From Daphnia carinata (Eukaryota > Arthropoda > Branchiopoda > Diplostraca > Daphniidae): a stretch of 64,000 bases of DNA. Where the stretch lies: positions 2,170,001 through 2,234,000 of the forward strand of contig NC_081333.1 of assembly GCF_022539665.2 (NCBI RefSeq), read 5' to 3'. A model generated the notes under the pieces. It did not search any database. It had not been told where the DNA came from and saw only the letters and a program-made list of their open reading frames with translations. The translations under genes and the position numbers were made by a program. How positions within the stretch are numbered: the first letter of the stretch is position 1; each line of letters opens with the position of its first letter. Of the stretch, positions 1-12,681 are shown piece by piece.

Positions 1-1170
1 ATGATAAAGAAAACGTAGAAACACCGAGATAACAAATCATTTGATTTGCTAACGAGATAGACGTAATGTTTTGTGGATTAAAAAAAAAAGACCTTGGGTT
101 AAAAACAAAAACAAAAATGGCGAAATTCTTTTGGCGTATTTTCATAGATGGCAAACAAACTGGAACGGTGTCGAAGGCTTAAAAACTTAAAAAAAAAAAA
201 AATGAGAGAGAAGGGAGAAGGGAGAGACGGGATGTCATCAAGAACTTATCCAGGCCAGTTGGGTCGACCGGCCGCGACGGTTACAGGCTTCTAAACAACT
301 ATATATTTCGACAGACAGTTGTAGTACTCGTTTATGTCATTCTGTTGTTTTTTTTTTCTGTTTTCTTAGAAAGGTGAAAAAAATAGAAAAGAATTTTCTC
401 CTTGCAACAACCCGCAAAATGAAATTGTGTGGTTATTAGTAACAAGAAAAACAACCTATCAATTCCTGCAGTTATATTTTTCTCTTTCTGAAAAACTAAA
501 ACGTTTGTTTTGCATTTCGAGGCTTTCCCCCTTTCCATGTGACTCATTTTGCTGATAACACATCTGAAGCCTTTTTTTTTTTTTTAATCCCAAAATCAGT
601 TAGTGATACTCGTATCTAAGCTAATGACCAAACGCTCAATTTGCAAACTAATCTCTTGTTTGATTTGTCTTATCCGCAGATCCCACGACTGAGCTTCCCA
701 ATTGTGCCTTCATTGTCTCTGCTGGCCAGTTGATCTGGCCGCCTTCGTTAACGCCTCGTTTAATTTGCAATTATACTGAAGCCGACCGCCATTGCGCTAT
801 CGACTCTGAAGGGACACAGCACCGTGCCATGCGGCTGGCGTCGATAATGCCGAACGGCGACGTCCGTTGTTGTTCCGCCGCCTGGTCGGATGTGGTTTGT
901 TGTCGAATCCCGCCCAACCGGGTCGTGGTTTGAATGCTGCAATAATCTAGCGCCCGCCCGTCCGTAGCTACTGCTGCCCGTTTTTCTGTGTGTGTGTGTG
1001 TTTTGTTTTTTTCGGGGACTCTAATCCCATCAGTTCATCATCGTCGTTCGTTCAGCCGAGAACTAGAGCAAACACTGTGTGCAACTGACGTCTGTTTGTT
1101 TTGCTCCGTGCGTATTGACGGGGGGGACGGACCCACGGTTGGACATTTTGGTGTCTGTGAATTCTTTTGG
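1..1170. other. Upstream non-coding region of the FAM43-like gene
   Basis: I see no protein gene here. The stretch is AT-rich with A/T homopolymers, except for a more GC-rich part at about 680-960 that follows a pyrimidine-rich, acceptor-like site near 678. That part could be a 5' UTR exon or promoter of the FAM43-like gene, which starts at 1171. A short GT repeat lies near 988-1002. Confidence 0.5.
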
Positions 1171-4100
1171 ATGGAAACATTGAGTGCCAAGATGAAGAAG
1201 ACGTCGCTGATGCCCAGATGGTGGAAGAAACGCTTCACGGCAGTCATCACGGAATCGGATCCGTCGTGCAAAGTCGTCTACTTGGGCAATGTTCTAACCG
1301 GCTGGGCTAAAGGTACGTCACAATGTTTGGTTTACTTTTGTTTTACACGTTATTATTCCGCTCTGTTTCGAGTTTCAACCCCCTTTTTTTTTAAGGTGCG
1401 TGCGTGTGTGTGTGTGTGTGTCTAAAATATATACGCCAGTAAGGCAATCTTATGCAATGTGGCTAACGGTTAAATACGCCGCAAACTGAACCATACTTGA
1501 CAGTAGTTGCGAGTTATTTCTTTACGAGCTGTTTGAAATGCAACATAGTTTGAATTATCGGATCCAGTTTATATCCAGCCGCGTATTGTTAGCTCGCTGT
1601 GCGGATATAACACGGCATCTCACGTCCTGTCGATATGAATAAAGATTGTGGGCAACGATTCAATTTTGTTGTTGTCTGCAAAAAAAAAAAACACAGCTGG
1701 CCCTGCCAACTAGATAGACGCGATTCAGACTATTCAAACGATTCTCAAAGAAAAGGAAAATGTTGAATTCTATTCAATGGATCGATTGGCTAAGACGAAC
1801 CCACTGTCTGGTCACGTGAAACACACACACCTGAGCCCGGAGAAATTCTTTTGCTTCCCCTCTCGCTCAATTCAGAAGGTGTTTTATACGTTTTCTTGTT
1901 GCGTACGTCACGAAAAAAATAAATACGGATTCATGTTAACGCATAAGCAATAGCACCCCCCCCCCCCACAAATCGGGCGGGTGCGAAATTTAGGAATTCT
2001 CTCACCGTATTTTGATGTCGTCTTTTTTCTAAATTTCGAAATGTTGTTGTTTTCAGTTATTGAATGTGTGACCGGATAGGAAATGATGTCTTGTTCGTCC
2101 GTCGTTCCCCACCCATCATCATACCGTGATCCCACCCGTCCATATAGGCGTTAACTAACCAATCCAGTTGTTTGTTTTGTGTCTTTTTTGATGATGAAGG
2201 TACTTGAGTCGAAGGGGGTTTTATTGGAAATGTGCCATGATGGGTTTAAACAACTGTTGTGCGACCGACTTTTTTCTTTTGGCATCACCTCCCCCCTCCA
2301 AAAATAAATTTAAAAAAAACAAACCACCGACGACATCGTAACGGCGTTTTTTTTTCGTGTCTGAAAAAGAGCAAACCCCACATTTTTATTTATTTTTTTT
2401 GTTACGGTTATTATTAAGAACTATTTCTTCTTCCAGACTTGTTAACCCACTAAAATTATTATTCCTATTTTTTTTTTTTTTTTTTTTTTTGTTAATTCTC
2501 ACTGTTTTTGATCGATGAATTCATTCTTCTTCTTTTTTTCGGTTTGTTCGTGATTCTCGGGCTACTAGGTGAAGGTTGCCTGGACAAACCGCTGGCCACT
2601 TTGTGGAAAAACTATTGCCAGAGCAGCCGGCCCGACGTGTCCATGAGACTGTCTGTTTGCAGTTCTGGTCTTCAGGTAATCGTTTGCCAAGTTCTTTTTT
2701 TTTTTTTTTTTCATTTCTCTTACACCTGAACGTTAACTTTGTGATCGAGCTGTGTTTTCCCTTCCTTTTTTTTTTGTATTTAAAAAAAAAAAAAGCTTAT
2801 TGCTCGACCCAATGCCAAGTAAGACTTTCACTTTGAACGCATACACAGAAACTCTCTGGCTGGCTCATTCTAGAGCTCAGTCACCTTGTGACGGGACGCT
2901 GATTGGGGTCAGCTTAAAAAAGAATCAAATAGCCTTTTTTTTTTTTTTTTCTTTTCTTTTCTACATCATTTTCTTTTTTGTTTTGTGGGTTGTTAGGCAA
3001 CGACTTCTGAGCATGGACTCACCGAATATTGGTCGCACCGCGTGACGTGGTGCGCGGCTCCGCCCTCCTACCCGCGCATCTTCGCATGGGTCTACCGTCA
3101 CGAAGGACGACGCCTTAAAGTACAAACGAAACGTCCCATTTCAAAAAATTGAATTCTCTCTCAGATTGGACGTGCTCGACTAACGTTTAATGTCATTTCT
3201 TTTTTCTTTTCTTGTTGTTGTTGTATGTGTGTGTGTGTGTGTTATGGTTTCGCAGCAAGAGTTAAGGTGTCATGCTGTGCTGTGCACGACGGGTCGACAA
3301 GCTAGACAGCTGACGGCCCGGCTGGAACAGCGACTACGCGAGGCCCTGCACGATTTCCGGCGCGAAAAACTGTGCCGACAATCAGCCCGTCTCTCGGTGG
3401 CCGCCTGTCTCTACGACGACTATGCTAGCGCCATTCCCAAACGGAAATTGCTTCTAGCGCCCGGAATCAACAACTACAAGTGACCTTAAATGCCAGCGTT
3501 GTTGTTCAATTCCTTTTCTTTCTTTCTTGTTCTTCATTCTTTATTTATTTTATTCCTCCCCCGCAACCAATTTTTTTTTTTTTTTTTGAAGGCCCCCGGT
3601 GGAACGGTGTAAATCGGCACCGAAATTAGGTTCCATCGAAGAATCGCCGGAACTGGAAGAAGTCGAAGAAAAGGATTGGCTTCGTGTGCTGGCTCTGCGC
3701 GGCTCCGCGCAGACGCTGCAGCGCAGCAACACAGTCATCAAACCCGTTTCACCTGTCCGCAGTTCGCTCGAAACAGTCAGAGAGGAGGATCGGTGCATGT
3801 CTACTCCGTCCCTACCTTGCAAAATCATTGCGGAATGCGATCCGTCTCCCGACGCCGTCTCGCCCGACGGCCTCTTGGTACTTGACCTTTGTAGCATTGA
3901 AAAAAAAAAAAAAAAAAAAAAAAAAAACAGTTTTAAAAATTGATTTCTTATTCATTGATGTTAAGGATTTGGCCGAAGTGAAGGTGACCCTCATGCCCGA
4001 TGGAGGCACGTCTTGCGTCGATGGAAGTCCGGCTGCCGTCCAATCTGAATGTCCAACGGTGAAACCTATGCGCCTTCCACTTTTGAGGCGAATGAGCGCC

Positions 4101-4784
4101 GAGGCTCGCAAGAAATTCGGCTCTGCGGATTGCGTTATCGACAACAGCGGAAGGCCGTCATCGCCTCCGCCCATCTTACCACGACGGGCCCGTCGCTCCC
4201 TACCTTGCAGGGCCGCCAGTGTCAACGATTACGCGGCCGAGCTGCAGCTGCAACAGAATCGCGTCCTCATCCGCCGGCAAAGTCAGCCGGAATACGTCGG
4301 TGTTGCTAGGTATGTGTCTCTCCATTTGCCTTTATTTTTGTTTGCAATTGCAACCAAAAGAAAAAAAAGAAAACAAACGAAAACAAAAGAAATTGTTGAT
4401 ATGTGTAGACGACCTACTTCGGAGTACATTGAATCGCGGGACGAGTACTTGTACGACGAGGAGATCGACTTTCGATTGCGACTCGATTCGGCGGTGGAGC
4501 TCTTGGAGAGCGATTCCTTTAGCGGCTCATCTCCATGTTCGTCGGCTGACCACAGCCCAAATTTGGCCGACAAAGGCCGCATTAACCTGGTGGCCAGTCC
4601 TAGCGACCAGGTGCAGGCCTTTCATATGCTGGCCAGCGAAGATCACGACAATGTCTCGGACGAGAGCGGCTATTCAGACGACAAAGACGTCATTTCATCG
4701 TCGTCTTCCGCCTCGGATGCTAGCACTGTCAAGACGAGCAAAGGGGGTTACGCGATGGCCGAAGAATTCACGCTCAATCTATAA
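1171..4784 (+). CDS. FAM43A: FAM43-like protein with PTB/PID domain
   Basis: Seven exons join in frame into 533 codons: 1171-1312, 2569-2675, 2997-3119, 3256-3479, 3592-3877, 3966-4309 and 4409-4784. The first third is a phosphotyrosine-binding (PID) domain, with VVYLGN in strand 1 and FAWVYRHE in the middle. It is followed by the family-typical KPPVERCKSAPKLGSIEE block. The second half is low-complexity, Ser- and acid-rich, with no other domain I recognise. Vertebrate FAM43A/B are intronless and about 330-430 residues, so this copy is longer and has six introns, the first about 1.26 kb. The start was chosen as the first ATG before the conserved WWKKRF region. Family function is poorly known; a role as a cytosolic adaptor is an inference from the PTB fold. 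Confidence 0.85.
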
Positions 4785-6850
4785 GCAAATAAAAAGCCCT
4801 CCCAAGTTTTGTAACCGTTTTTTTTTTCCCTCAGCCGTCCAGGACTCGGGTGATTCAGACTTCCAAATTTGCGGCTTTTTTATTTACAGCCGTTGCAACA
4901 ACATCTTTCGTTAATTTTTTTCTTATTTGGAGGGGGGAAAGCGTTTTTGCATGGTAACTCGTCATTTAGCCAACACACCAAGTCCCGATACGCAACTCAC
5001 CTGTTCATCAAATTCATTTTTTTTTTTGCGTCACGTATTTCAGCTCGTTTTCACAAAGGCTAATGACGACCTTTTTTTTTATTATTATTATCTTCGCAAA
5101 AAAGTAAGGAAACAATTAATCATTTTAAAAGAAATGTAAAATTCTTACTATAGGACAATCGGTCACATGTGATTATTTTGAGCGAACAAGTTGGAGAGCA
5201 AAAAAAAAAAATTTTTTTTAAAAGAATCTTTTATCCTGTTGTGTGGATTTAGCAAATTGTCGATTCTCGAGTCCTCCCGCCCACATGATTTCGTTGTTGT
5301 ACATTCCACTTGTCTATAGGTGTTCCTTCCTCCCTTGCAACCACTACCGCTGTACGATAATTAATACTCTTGTCCAGGCAATCCCCGTTTTCCCCCTCAC
5401 AGGTTTCTTCTTCATTTTTTTAAAAATTATTATTATTATTTTATTTCACTCTTTTTTTTTGAATTAATTGGTAAAATGATCTGCAGTGCCGCGTCTTTCT
5501 CTCGTTTCCCGACAAGCCTTAATTTGTTATTTCGGCAAACGTACATGTTTTTGTTTCTCTTCTCTCCGTGTGTGTGTGTGTGTGTCCGATACATATTATA
5601 ATTTAACGTTCCCAACCAAAAAAAAAAAAAAAAAGAAAAAAAAAGTGGCGCATTTTTTTTTTCTTTTATTTTTTTCATTCATTGGGGAGAATACATGGTG
5701 CGTGTAAGGCACATTTCAAAATTGATTGCTCTTGTTTTGTTTCGTTTGACGTTTAGGAATCTTGTTTTTCTTCAAGGGGAAGCATAGATCAAAGCCGCTT
5801 TCTTATTTTATATAGTAAAAAAAAAAAAATGATAAGAATAAAACCAAAACAGCTCCATTTGTGCGTCTTATTTTCGATTTCACGTCCCTTTTTGCAGTGA
5901 AAGTTCGGGATTTTTTTTTTTTTGGCTAGTGGCTAACCTATTGTTCTTTGGATCGTCGCTCTCGCCTAAAACAGAAAAAAAAAGGCAAACCTTGTTTTAT
6001 TCATTATCTTTTTTGTTTTTTCGTCCAGGGCAATGGTCGCGAGGAAAAGTGTGGACTTGCGTAATCAACCGATACGGCGTATGGGAACGAGCTATTATTC
6101 GATCGTTTGCGCGCGTCGACATATTTTATTGTTTTGCGATCTCTGTTCGGCGTAACGAATGGCTTTTGTCACTCGTTAACGCGCAAGTCTAAAATTATCG
6201 TCACTGGCGAAAGTAAAGACCTCGTAATCAGCTCATGTGGGCATATTTGATTTCATTTTTTTTTTGGAAATCTAACAAAAGAGTGAATTATTATTATTTA
6301 TTTTTTTTTTTTTTTCATCAAATCGACTTCGTGTACGGCATGTCCCCGGAAAACCCAACGATTAAAACAACGGGGAATTCAAAAGTTTTTTTTTTTTCAT
6401 GTGTAAAAATGATGTTTAGTTGCGAAATTAGAAGGTCGAGAAACGCCTTAAATTTCGTTATGGACGAGGGGACGGTGTGTCTGCAGGTCAGCTGTTTTTC
6501 AGAACTCGTTGCATTGCGTTAGTTCAGTTCCCTTTCTAAATTCTTCGTTCCATTTACCATGTAGTTTTTTTTGCTACCTGTCAAGCTACCGTCTATACTT
6601 AATAACCTGCCGGCCATGTAAATACGATACGTGTAATACTGGTGGGTGGAGAAACGAGAATTCAACTCCCCCGAAATAAATAGCAAAACTTGTCTAATGT
6701 TAATGGGGTGTGTAGCTTCTTATGCGGTCGCCAACCGTTCCATTGGGGTTCTCTAATCTAAAGATAGATATAATAACACGAACAAAATGAAACCGACGTC
6801 TTTACCACACTTTCACATCATACAGCTGTACGTTCACGAAACGAAACAAC
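4785..6850. other. 3' UTR and intergenic DNA after the FAM43-like gene
   Basis: There is no supported coding exon. AATAAA lies just after the stop (about 4788) and again at 5837-5842 and near 6673, so the mRNA could end early or carry a UTR of about 1 kb. The region is full of T and A runs of 8-16 bases. Confidence 0.5.
5837..5842 (+). terminator. Candidate distal poly(A) signal, FAM43-like gene
   Basis: Canonical AATAAA about 1.05 kb past the stop codon, followed within 25-60 bases by T-rich DNA. Use of this site rather than the one beside the stop codon cannot be decided from sequence. Confidence 0.4.
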
Positions 6851-7086
6851 ATGGACATTGTTTTTGAAGAAAATGCGATATTAAATCCAGTCCATAAACC
6901 CAGAAGCATCGACAGGTAAAATCGTTTGTATTTTACTTGCTCCAATTCAACAACATTTCATTAATACATTTTTTCTAACGTGTTTCTTTTAGATTTGACT
7001 TTGGATTTCTACTCGATAGAGAAATCGACCTGAGAAGGAAAGGTGTCGACCGAATTACGATCTTGGCATCTTGTTGGCCGCTCTAA
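6851..7086 (+). CDS. Candidate small two-exon ORF, 52 residues
   Basis: ATG at 6851, exon 6851-6915, a GT-AG intron with a good pyrimidine tract, then exon 6993-7086 ending in TAA. The phase is preserved across the junction (AG|A). The protein contains FDFGFLLDREIDLRRKG and resembles nothing I know. Two more splice-compatible exons follow in another phase (7115-7225 and 7560-7614, ending in TAG). The locus could therefore be a short gene with alternative ends, or chance open frames in AT-rich DNA. Confidence 0.2.
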
Positions 7087-7114
7087 AAAAAAGACGCGTA
7101 TTTTCTCGTTCCAG

Positions 7115-7614
7115 TACAAAAAATATTGACGCAGTCATTCAACAAGAAACCGAGTCATTTTTCCCAAGGCTGGACCTCAACGAAGAGGGGGAAAACGTTT
7201 GTCACGAGCATATGGTTATCAGCAGGTAAAAAAAAAAAAAAATAAAGGAATGTACTGTAAACTAAATTTTAGAAAAATGCACAACAAATGTTTGAGTCGT
7301 TTTATTCGATGCACGGAAATCATTCAGTGTCTAAACTGTTTTTTTTTTTTCAAATATCATTCCCGCCAAAGGGAAGAAGAAAATGATGTTTTGCGGTGTT
7401 GAACGGACCCCGTTATGTCATGCCATTGCCATTTTAACAAATGCTAAACGGCCCTCAAACGCGTTAAAGTACTGCAAGAATGTCTATTGTCTTAGCTACT
7501 GTTATTCCTTGATTTACTTTTCTAAACGCTTTTTTTGTTGTTTTAATTTTTCCTATTAGGCAGTCTGAACTAAAACGGAAGCAGGTGATGGACATAACCT
7601 CGTTCTGTAATTAG
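7115..7614 (+). other. Candidate pair of coding exons, unrecognised
   Basis: Exon 7115-7225 is bounded by TTCCAG and CAG|GTAAAA and is open in an acidic frame (FFPRLDLNEEGE). It splices in phase (AG|G) to 7560-7614, which reads RQSELKRKQVMDITSF and then a stop. The phase does not fit the 6993-7086 exon when that exon uses its best donor (7048). No homologue is recognised. Confidence 0.18.
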
Positions 7615-8719
7615 CTAATTATCAGAATCAAGGAAGGGCCGAGACAAACAATCTGCCGCCGAGATTAGCGAGAACGTCATTACAAAACAGGTGACTCCTT
7701 TTCTTTTGTTTTGTTTTCCGTGAAACTCGTGATTTTTTTTTCAATGGCGATAACGATTGTATGGCGGTTGACGTAATAATCAACTTGTCACCTTGATCTT
7801 TTTTTTTTTTTACAAATGAAAAGAAGGCAAACAGTTTTAATTAGTTCCCATAATATTGAGCCCGTTTCGCGTGCCATAGTATTCCATGACAGAAGACAGT
7901 TAGCCAACTGCGTTTGTTGTTTCGTTGTTGGGAAGTATCCATACCATATTAGGGCAACCGCAAAATGAGGAAATCGTGTACAGTAGATAAACGAATAATA
8001 AACGAAAATGCGATTCTTTTCACTATCGATATTGAACATCAATAGGAGGGGGTTCATTGAAGCTGTAGTTACCGTACTAATAATGTCAATTCTTTCTTCC
8101 GTGTTGTACTAAAAAAAAAAAGTAGAATTGCGATTGTAATAATTGATTTGAAAAAAAAAGGGTTAACATAACGGGCTATTATGATTTTATCCATTTCGTG
8201 ATCAGACATTGCCTTGTGGCCGCCCCGGAAACGTCGAATTCCCGAACTCGATTGATCGTGAATTAATCACGATAGAATAAAAAAAAACGCGACGTTGCCG
8301 TTTTGTGATCCTTGATCCAAATTTTCTAACAAAGTCCTAGATGACAAAATGCCCTTGTTCTCAGAAGGTTCTCGCAATCATAAATTGACGGAGGCAAACG
8401 TGCCCTGGCATAAAAAAGATGAGTGCATATTCGGATCACGGCTGAGAATAATATTATTATTGTTGAACATTTCGTGTGATGCCGCTCACGCTCGGGTGTC
8501 AAAAGAGTGAGTCTCTCCTACCTGATTGCTGTCTGTAACCAAGTGGGTTGTGTCTACGCCGTGGCAAGCACTAATAAATATGTGTACGCTCAACTCGTGG
8601 AAACCACGAGGAATGAAAGTCATTTTCATACCGACGATTTCATGACTCACGGAAAAATTCCTGTTGAAATTTATTAATCAATTTATAGCTCACGAAAAAA
8701 AAAAAATAAGTAGGACGTT
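7615..8719. other. Intergenic, no gene seen
   Basis: No open frame has coding character. One perfect 7-bp inverted repeat with a three-base loop (CTCGTGG-AAA-CCACGAG) lies at 8594-8610. Confidence 0.5.
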
Positions 8720-8958
8720 TCATCTGGTTTGAAGGTTTCCTTTGGAAGATTTATATGCAAATTTTTTGTTTTGTTTTTCATTAACAGTTAATTTTGTAAA
8801 GCGAATTTTATTTTGTGGGTCAGGTGATGGTAGACCAGAATGATATGCACGGGTGGTTTCCTTCCCAGGCCAGATGCAAGAGCCGCAGAAGTTGAGGTAC
8901 GCTGCTTGGAACATGCTGTTTATCGTGAGCGATTGCTCGTCATGGGCAGTTGCGGTGA
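8720..8958 (-). other. Candidate terminal exon of an unknown gene
   Basis: On the minus strand an exon could start after a TTGCAG acceptor at about 8959 and run open for about 78 codons to a stop at 8720. It contains NSMFQAAYLNFCGSCIWPG and a basic C-terminus. It looks protein-like and lies downstream of the candidate secreted gene at 9331-10094. It could be that gene's last exon if exon 2 uses the donor near 9361 (phase 0). Product unknown. Confidence 0.25.
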
Positions 8959-9330
8959 TATGCTGCAACGTAGCCTAGTTTCTTTTTGAAAGATTAAACC
9001 GCAACAAATGACCCTTTTAACATTTTCAATGTCTTCAGTCAATAATAATGGATTGGTCTAGGACACGCGAATTAAATTCCAACTGTTTAACTTCTGACCC
9101 ACATGGACCAGCATGTATGTCATCTTTAAAGTCTACGCTTTAAAGGTGGGAAGCATTAATCACCTTTTCCATACACTTCGAGGATTCAAACCCATATAAA
9201 TAAACCGTCGAAATGGCTTTAGATGGTAAGGTGCTTATAGCAACCACTATTAAAGGTGCATGACCCCTCTGTTTTAATTATGATAGTGTTCATTGTAACA
9301 AGTTTAAGGAGTTTCTCTAGTTTGACTTCC

Positions 9331-10094
9331 TTAGTCTTTTCTATCGCACGATACGAAATTACACAAGGTCGACTGGTTGGATTGAACACCTGCAGGAACA
9401 AGTTTCCATAAAATCAAATAATCATGACCTTCTTTGCTATGGAGATTGAACATATACAACCTGCGAAAGTTCCTCGGTGGAGTTTCGTGCAAAAACTCTA
9501 CGTTCATAACGCCAACGGCACCGGTCAAATTATTCGGTTGGATTGCGTGGCAACGTCCTTCGTCGTGAACGACAAGTGAATGTGCAGAACTTTGAATGCA
9601 TTGGAATGCCTTTCTACATTTCTAATTTATGCATTTGATGAAACTAGTCAGAAAGACCGGGATATAACAATTCCTTAGTTATGATAGTTCACATGCACAA
9701 CGTACATCGGGGTAATATAAAATATTCTGGGTTACCTCACGCGTCACTCACACAACCTATTCGTTAATCGAGATAACAATCTGTCTGTCAGTTGTCAATC
9801 AAGAGAGTGTCTTCAATCAGAAGATTCCTAAATGTGTTGAAATTGAAGGATAAGAACGTAGACAGTAACCTATTCAAAAAGCAGTTTATCAAAGGAAGCA
9901 AACACAATCAGACGGAAATAAACATTTTTACGCCATTGATTTTCCCCCAATCTTTGCAGTTTTCTAAATGTATAGTTTATCCATTAATTATTTATTTAAG
10001 CAGCGCGAATAAATGGACTTAAGAGGGAGTCGACGATTGCTTAAGGTTTAACTAGAAAAATATTTAACAACACTAATGTCAATAAGAAACGCAT
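9331..10094 (-). CDS. Candidate small secreted protein, about 110 residues
   Basis: Exon 1 (10053-10094) encodes MRFLLTLVLLNIFL, a typical signal peptide start, with a GT donor. Exon 2 (9331-9621) begins after a TTAG acceptor in the same phase and runs to a stop. Mature residues include spaced cysteines and a segment reading HSLVVHDEGRCHAIQP, loosely like PAN/apple or other small extracellular folds; this resemblance is weak. Exon 2 could instead splice on to the exon at 8720-8958. No homologue is recognised. The intron is about 430 bp, long for this genome, so a middle exon may be missing. Confidence 0.35.
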
Positions 10095-10686
10095 ATTTCC
10101 AGTTTGGTTATAACTGTGTGATGAAAATTCGTGCATTGCTGATGCATATGAACTCGCCTTTGCTTGGGGCAAGGGCATCTGTATAAGCACTAATTCTTGT
10201 TCTGTTAAGAATGTGTCATTATGCAGAATACCATGTAAATAATCCGTTGTTGAATTAAAACCAAAGACTATTCGTTATGCAACTCATAAAAAGCTTCTAG
10301 GGTAAAAAGACTCGAGGGTTCTCTATGTTACAAAAAAAAAAAAAATTAGCTCTGAATGGTTATCTGGCATTTTGGCTGGAATCCTTCCAATTCAGCGATA
10401 CAAAAAAGTCTCGAGTATCGAAACATGAGTAATGATTTTATTTAAATTATAAGATTAAGATTTTGTTCTTTCCGGTTGTTAACAGAAGAATCGATAGAAA
10501 TCAGATATCCAATCGATATCGAATCCGTCAGCTGAGTTCTGTCAAGTCTAAAATCCCAAGTCTGAAATCCAACTTGGGGATGTTGTTTACTGACAAACTT
10601 CTTAGCTAGTATATAGAATCACAGTCAGTTTTCATTAACCGCCCATCGTTCCATTGTTGCGGTCGTCTAAAATACTCATCGAAACA
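10095..10686. promoter_or_regulatory. Intergenic region upstream of CNDP2
   Basis: No coding exon. A TCAGTT initiator-like sequence at about 10626, some 60 bases before the CNDP2 ATG and shortly after a TATATA at about 10609, is a possible transcription start. Confidence 0.3.
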
Positions 10687-12681
10687 ATGACTGAGGCATT
10701 GAAACCAGTTTTTAGGTATTGTGACTTTTTTTTACGTCGTTTACTTTAATTTTAAAATAATAAATTCATTCTATTTAATATTCGTTACAGTTACATTGAT
10801 AGCAACAAGGACAAGTTTATTAAAAATTTGAATGAAGCTGTTGCCATCAAATCGGTTTCTGCATGGTAACTTTAAAGACAAAAATGCATACTACTTTAGA
10901 ATACATGATTGTTACTTTTTTTTTTTTTTTTTTTTTTTTTACAAACCAAGGCCAGAGACTCGCCCTGAGATTTTCAAAATGGTTAAGTGGGTTGCAGCCA
11001 AGCTTGAGGATCTTGGAGCCACAACAGAGCTGAAAGATGTTGGCAAGCAGGTATCATGACAAAGGTGATTAAGATTGCTATAACGGAATCCTATTACAGC
11101 ATTTTATTTGGCATCAACTTTAGAAATTGCATGATGGGAGTATTTTAGATCTGCCACCTGTTCTGTTTGGCAAACTTGGGAATGACCCCAGCAAGAAAAC
11201 TGTGATGGTGTATGGCCATCTAGATGTTCAACCAGCACTAAAGGTTCTTGTTGACTCAATATCTTTGTTTTGCCTTGTTATGTTTTGTGCCAAAATATTA
11301 ATTTTCTGAATTTAAAATGTGTTTGAAAACAGGAAGATGGGTGGGATACAGATCCGTTTGTATTGACAGAAGTTAATGAAAAACTGTATGGTCGAGGATC
11401 TACTGATGACAAAGGACCAGTGCTTGGTTGGATTCATGCTATTGAAGCCTTCCAACAAACTGGCCAAGACTTGCCAATCAACATTAAGGTAAAGTTTGTA
11501 TAGAAAAACATTACTGTCTATGTAACTGGTTCTATTTGTTTTTTGTTTAGTTTTGCTTTGAAGGCATGGAAGAGTCAGGAAGTGAAGGTCTAGAAGAACT
11601 ATTGCACAAGGAAAAGGATGGATTTATGAGTGGGGTTGATTACGTTTGTATTTCCGATAATTACTGGCTCGGTAAAAACAAACCATGCCTGACCTACGGT
11701 CTTCGTGGCCTTTGCTATTTTGAAATTGAAGTGGCTTGTGCAGAAAAAGACCTCCATAGTGGTGTTTTCGGTGGTTCAGTGTAAGTATTCTTCTGTAAGA
11801 TAACATTACTCGAGAGAAAAACCGTATGCTTAAATAAGTTTTTCTAATATAGACACGAAGCAATGGCCGATTTGATCTATATGATGAATACTTTGGTAAA
11901 CAACAAGGGGGAAATCTTGGTTCCTGGAATCATGGATGATGTTGTTCCCGTCACTGATGAAGAATTGGCAACTTACACCACAATTGATTTTGATCTGGAA
12001 CATTACAAGAAGGACATTGGTTGCAAACATTTGTTACACAAAACCGACAAGGTAAGCTAATAGAAATCGAATACTGAATCGAGTTCTGCATTAACGGTAC
12101 GTTTTCAGTCAAAAACGCTCATGCACCGATGGCGTTTCCCTGCTCTCTCGTTGCATGGAATTCAAGGAGCGTTTAGCGAACCAGGAGCAAAAACTGTTAT
12201 ACCAAGGAAAGTTTCTGGCAAATTTTCCATTCGTATTGTCCCTAATCAAACCCCTGAGAAGGTAAATAAGGTGGTAAACGATTATCTCAACGAGATGTGG
12301 AAGCTGCGCGAAAGTCCCAATGAAATGAAGGTGATCAATCATCATAGTGGAAAGCCATGGATGGCAGATCCCTTCCACCCTCATTATCTGGCTGGTCAGA
12401 AAGCACTTGAAGAAGTTTATGGATGCAAGCCTGACCTTACACGCGAAGGAGGATCTATTCCGATAACTTTAACGTTTCAGGTATTTAACTCGGATTTTCT
12501 TGTTTTACGAAACTTTTTAACGAACCAGTACGTTTAGGAGGTGACGGGCAAAAGCGTGATGCTGCTGCCGATGGGTGCCGCGGACGATGGTGCCCATTCC
12601 CAAAACGAGAAAATTGATATCCGTAACTACATCGAAGGGACCAAATCATTGGCTGCATATCTGTACCATGTTGCTCATTGA
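10687..12681 (+). CDS. CNDP2: Cytosolic non-specific dipeptidase (M20 metallopeptidase)
   Basis: Nine exons give 474 residues, the length of animal CNDP2: 10687-10715, 10791-10865, 10951-11050, 11124-11243, 11333-11488, 11551-11780, 11853-12051, 12109-12480 and 12538-12681. The dinuclear metal site is complete: YGHLDVQ near residue 100, STDDKGP near 133, the catalytic pair in GMEESGSEG near 167, CISDNYW, and the C-terminal His in [10 protein letters not shown]. The enzyme hydrolyses dipeptides such as Cys-Gly in the cytosol. The insertion between the two halves of the catalytic domain forms the dimerisation/lid domain. All junctions keep phase and nothing looks damaged. Confidence 0.97.

Noticed and set aside
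2700-2960. Open frames of Phe/Lys runs around poly-T and poly-A tracts
   Set aside because: They come from homopolymers in introns and UTRs; no coding support.
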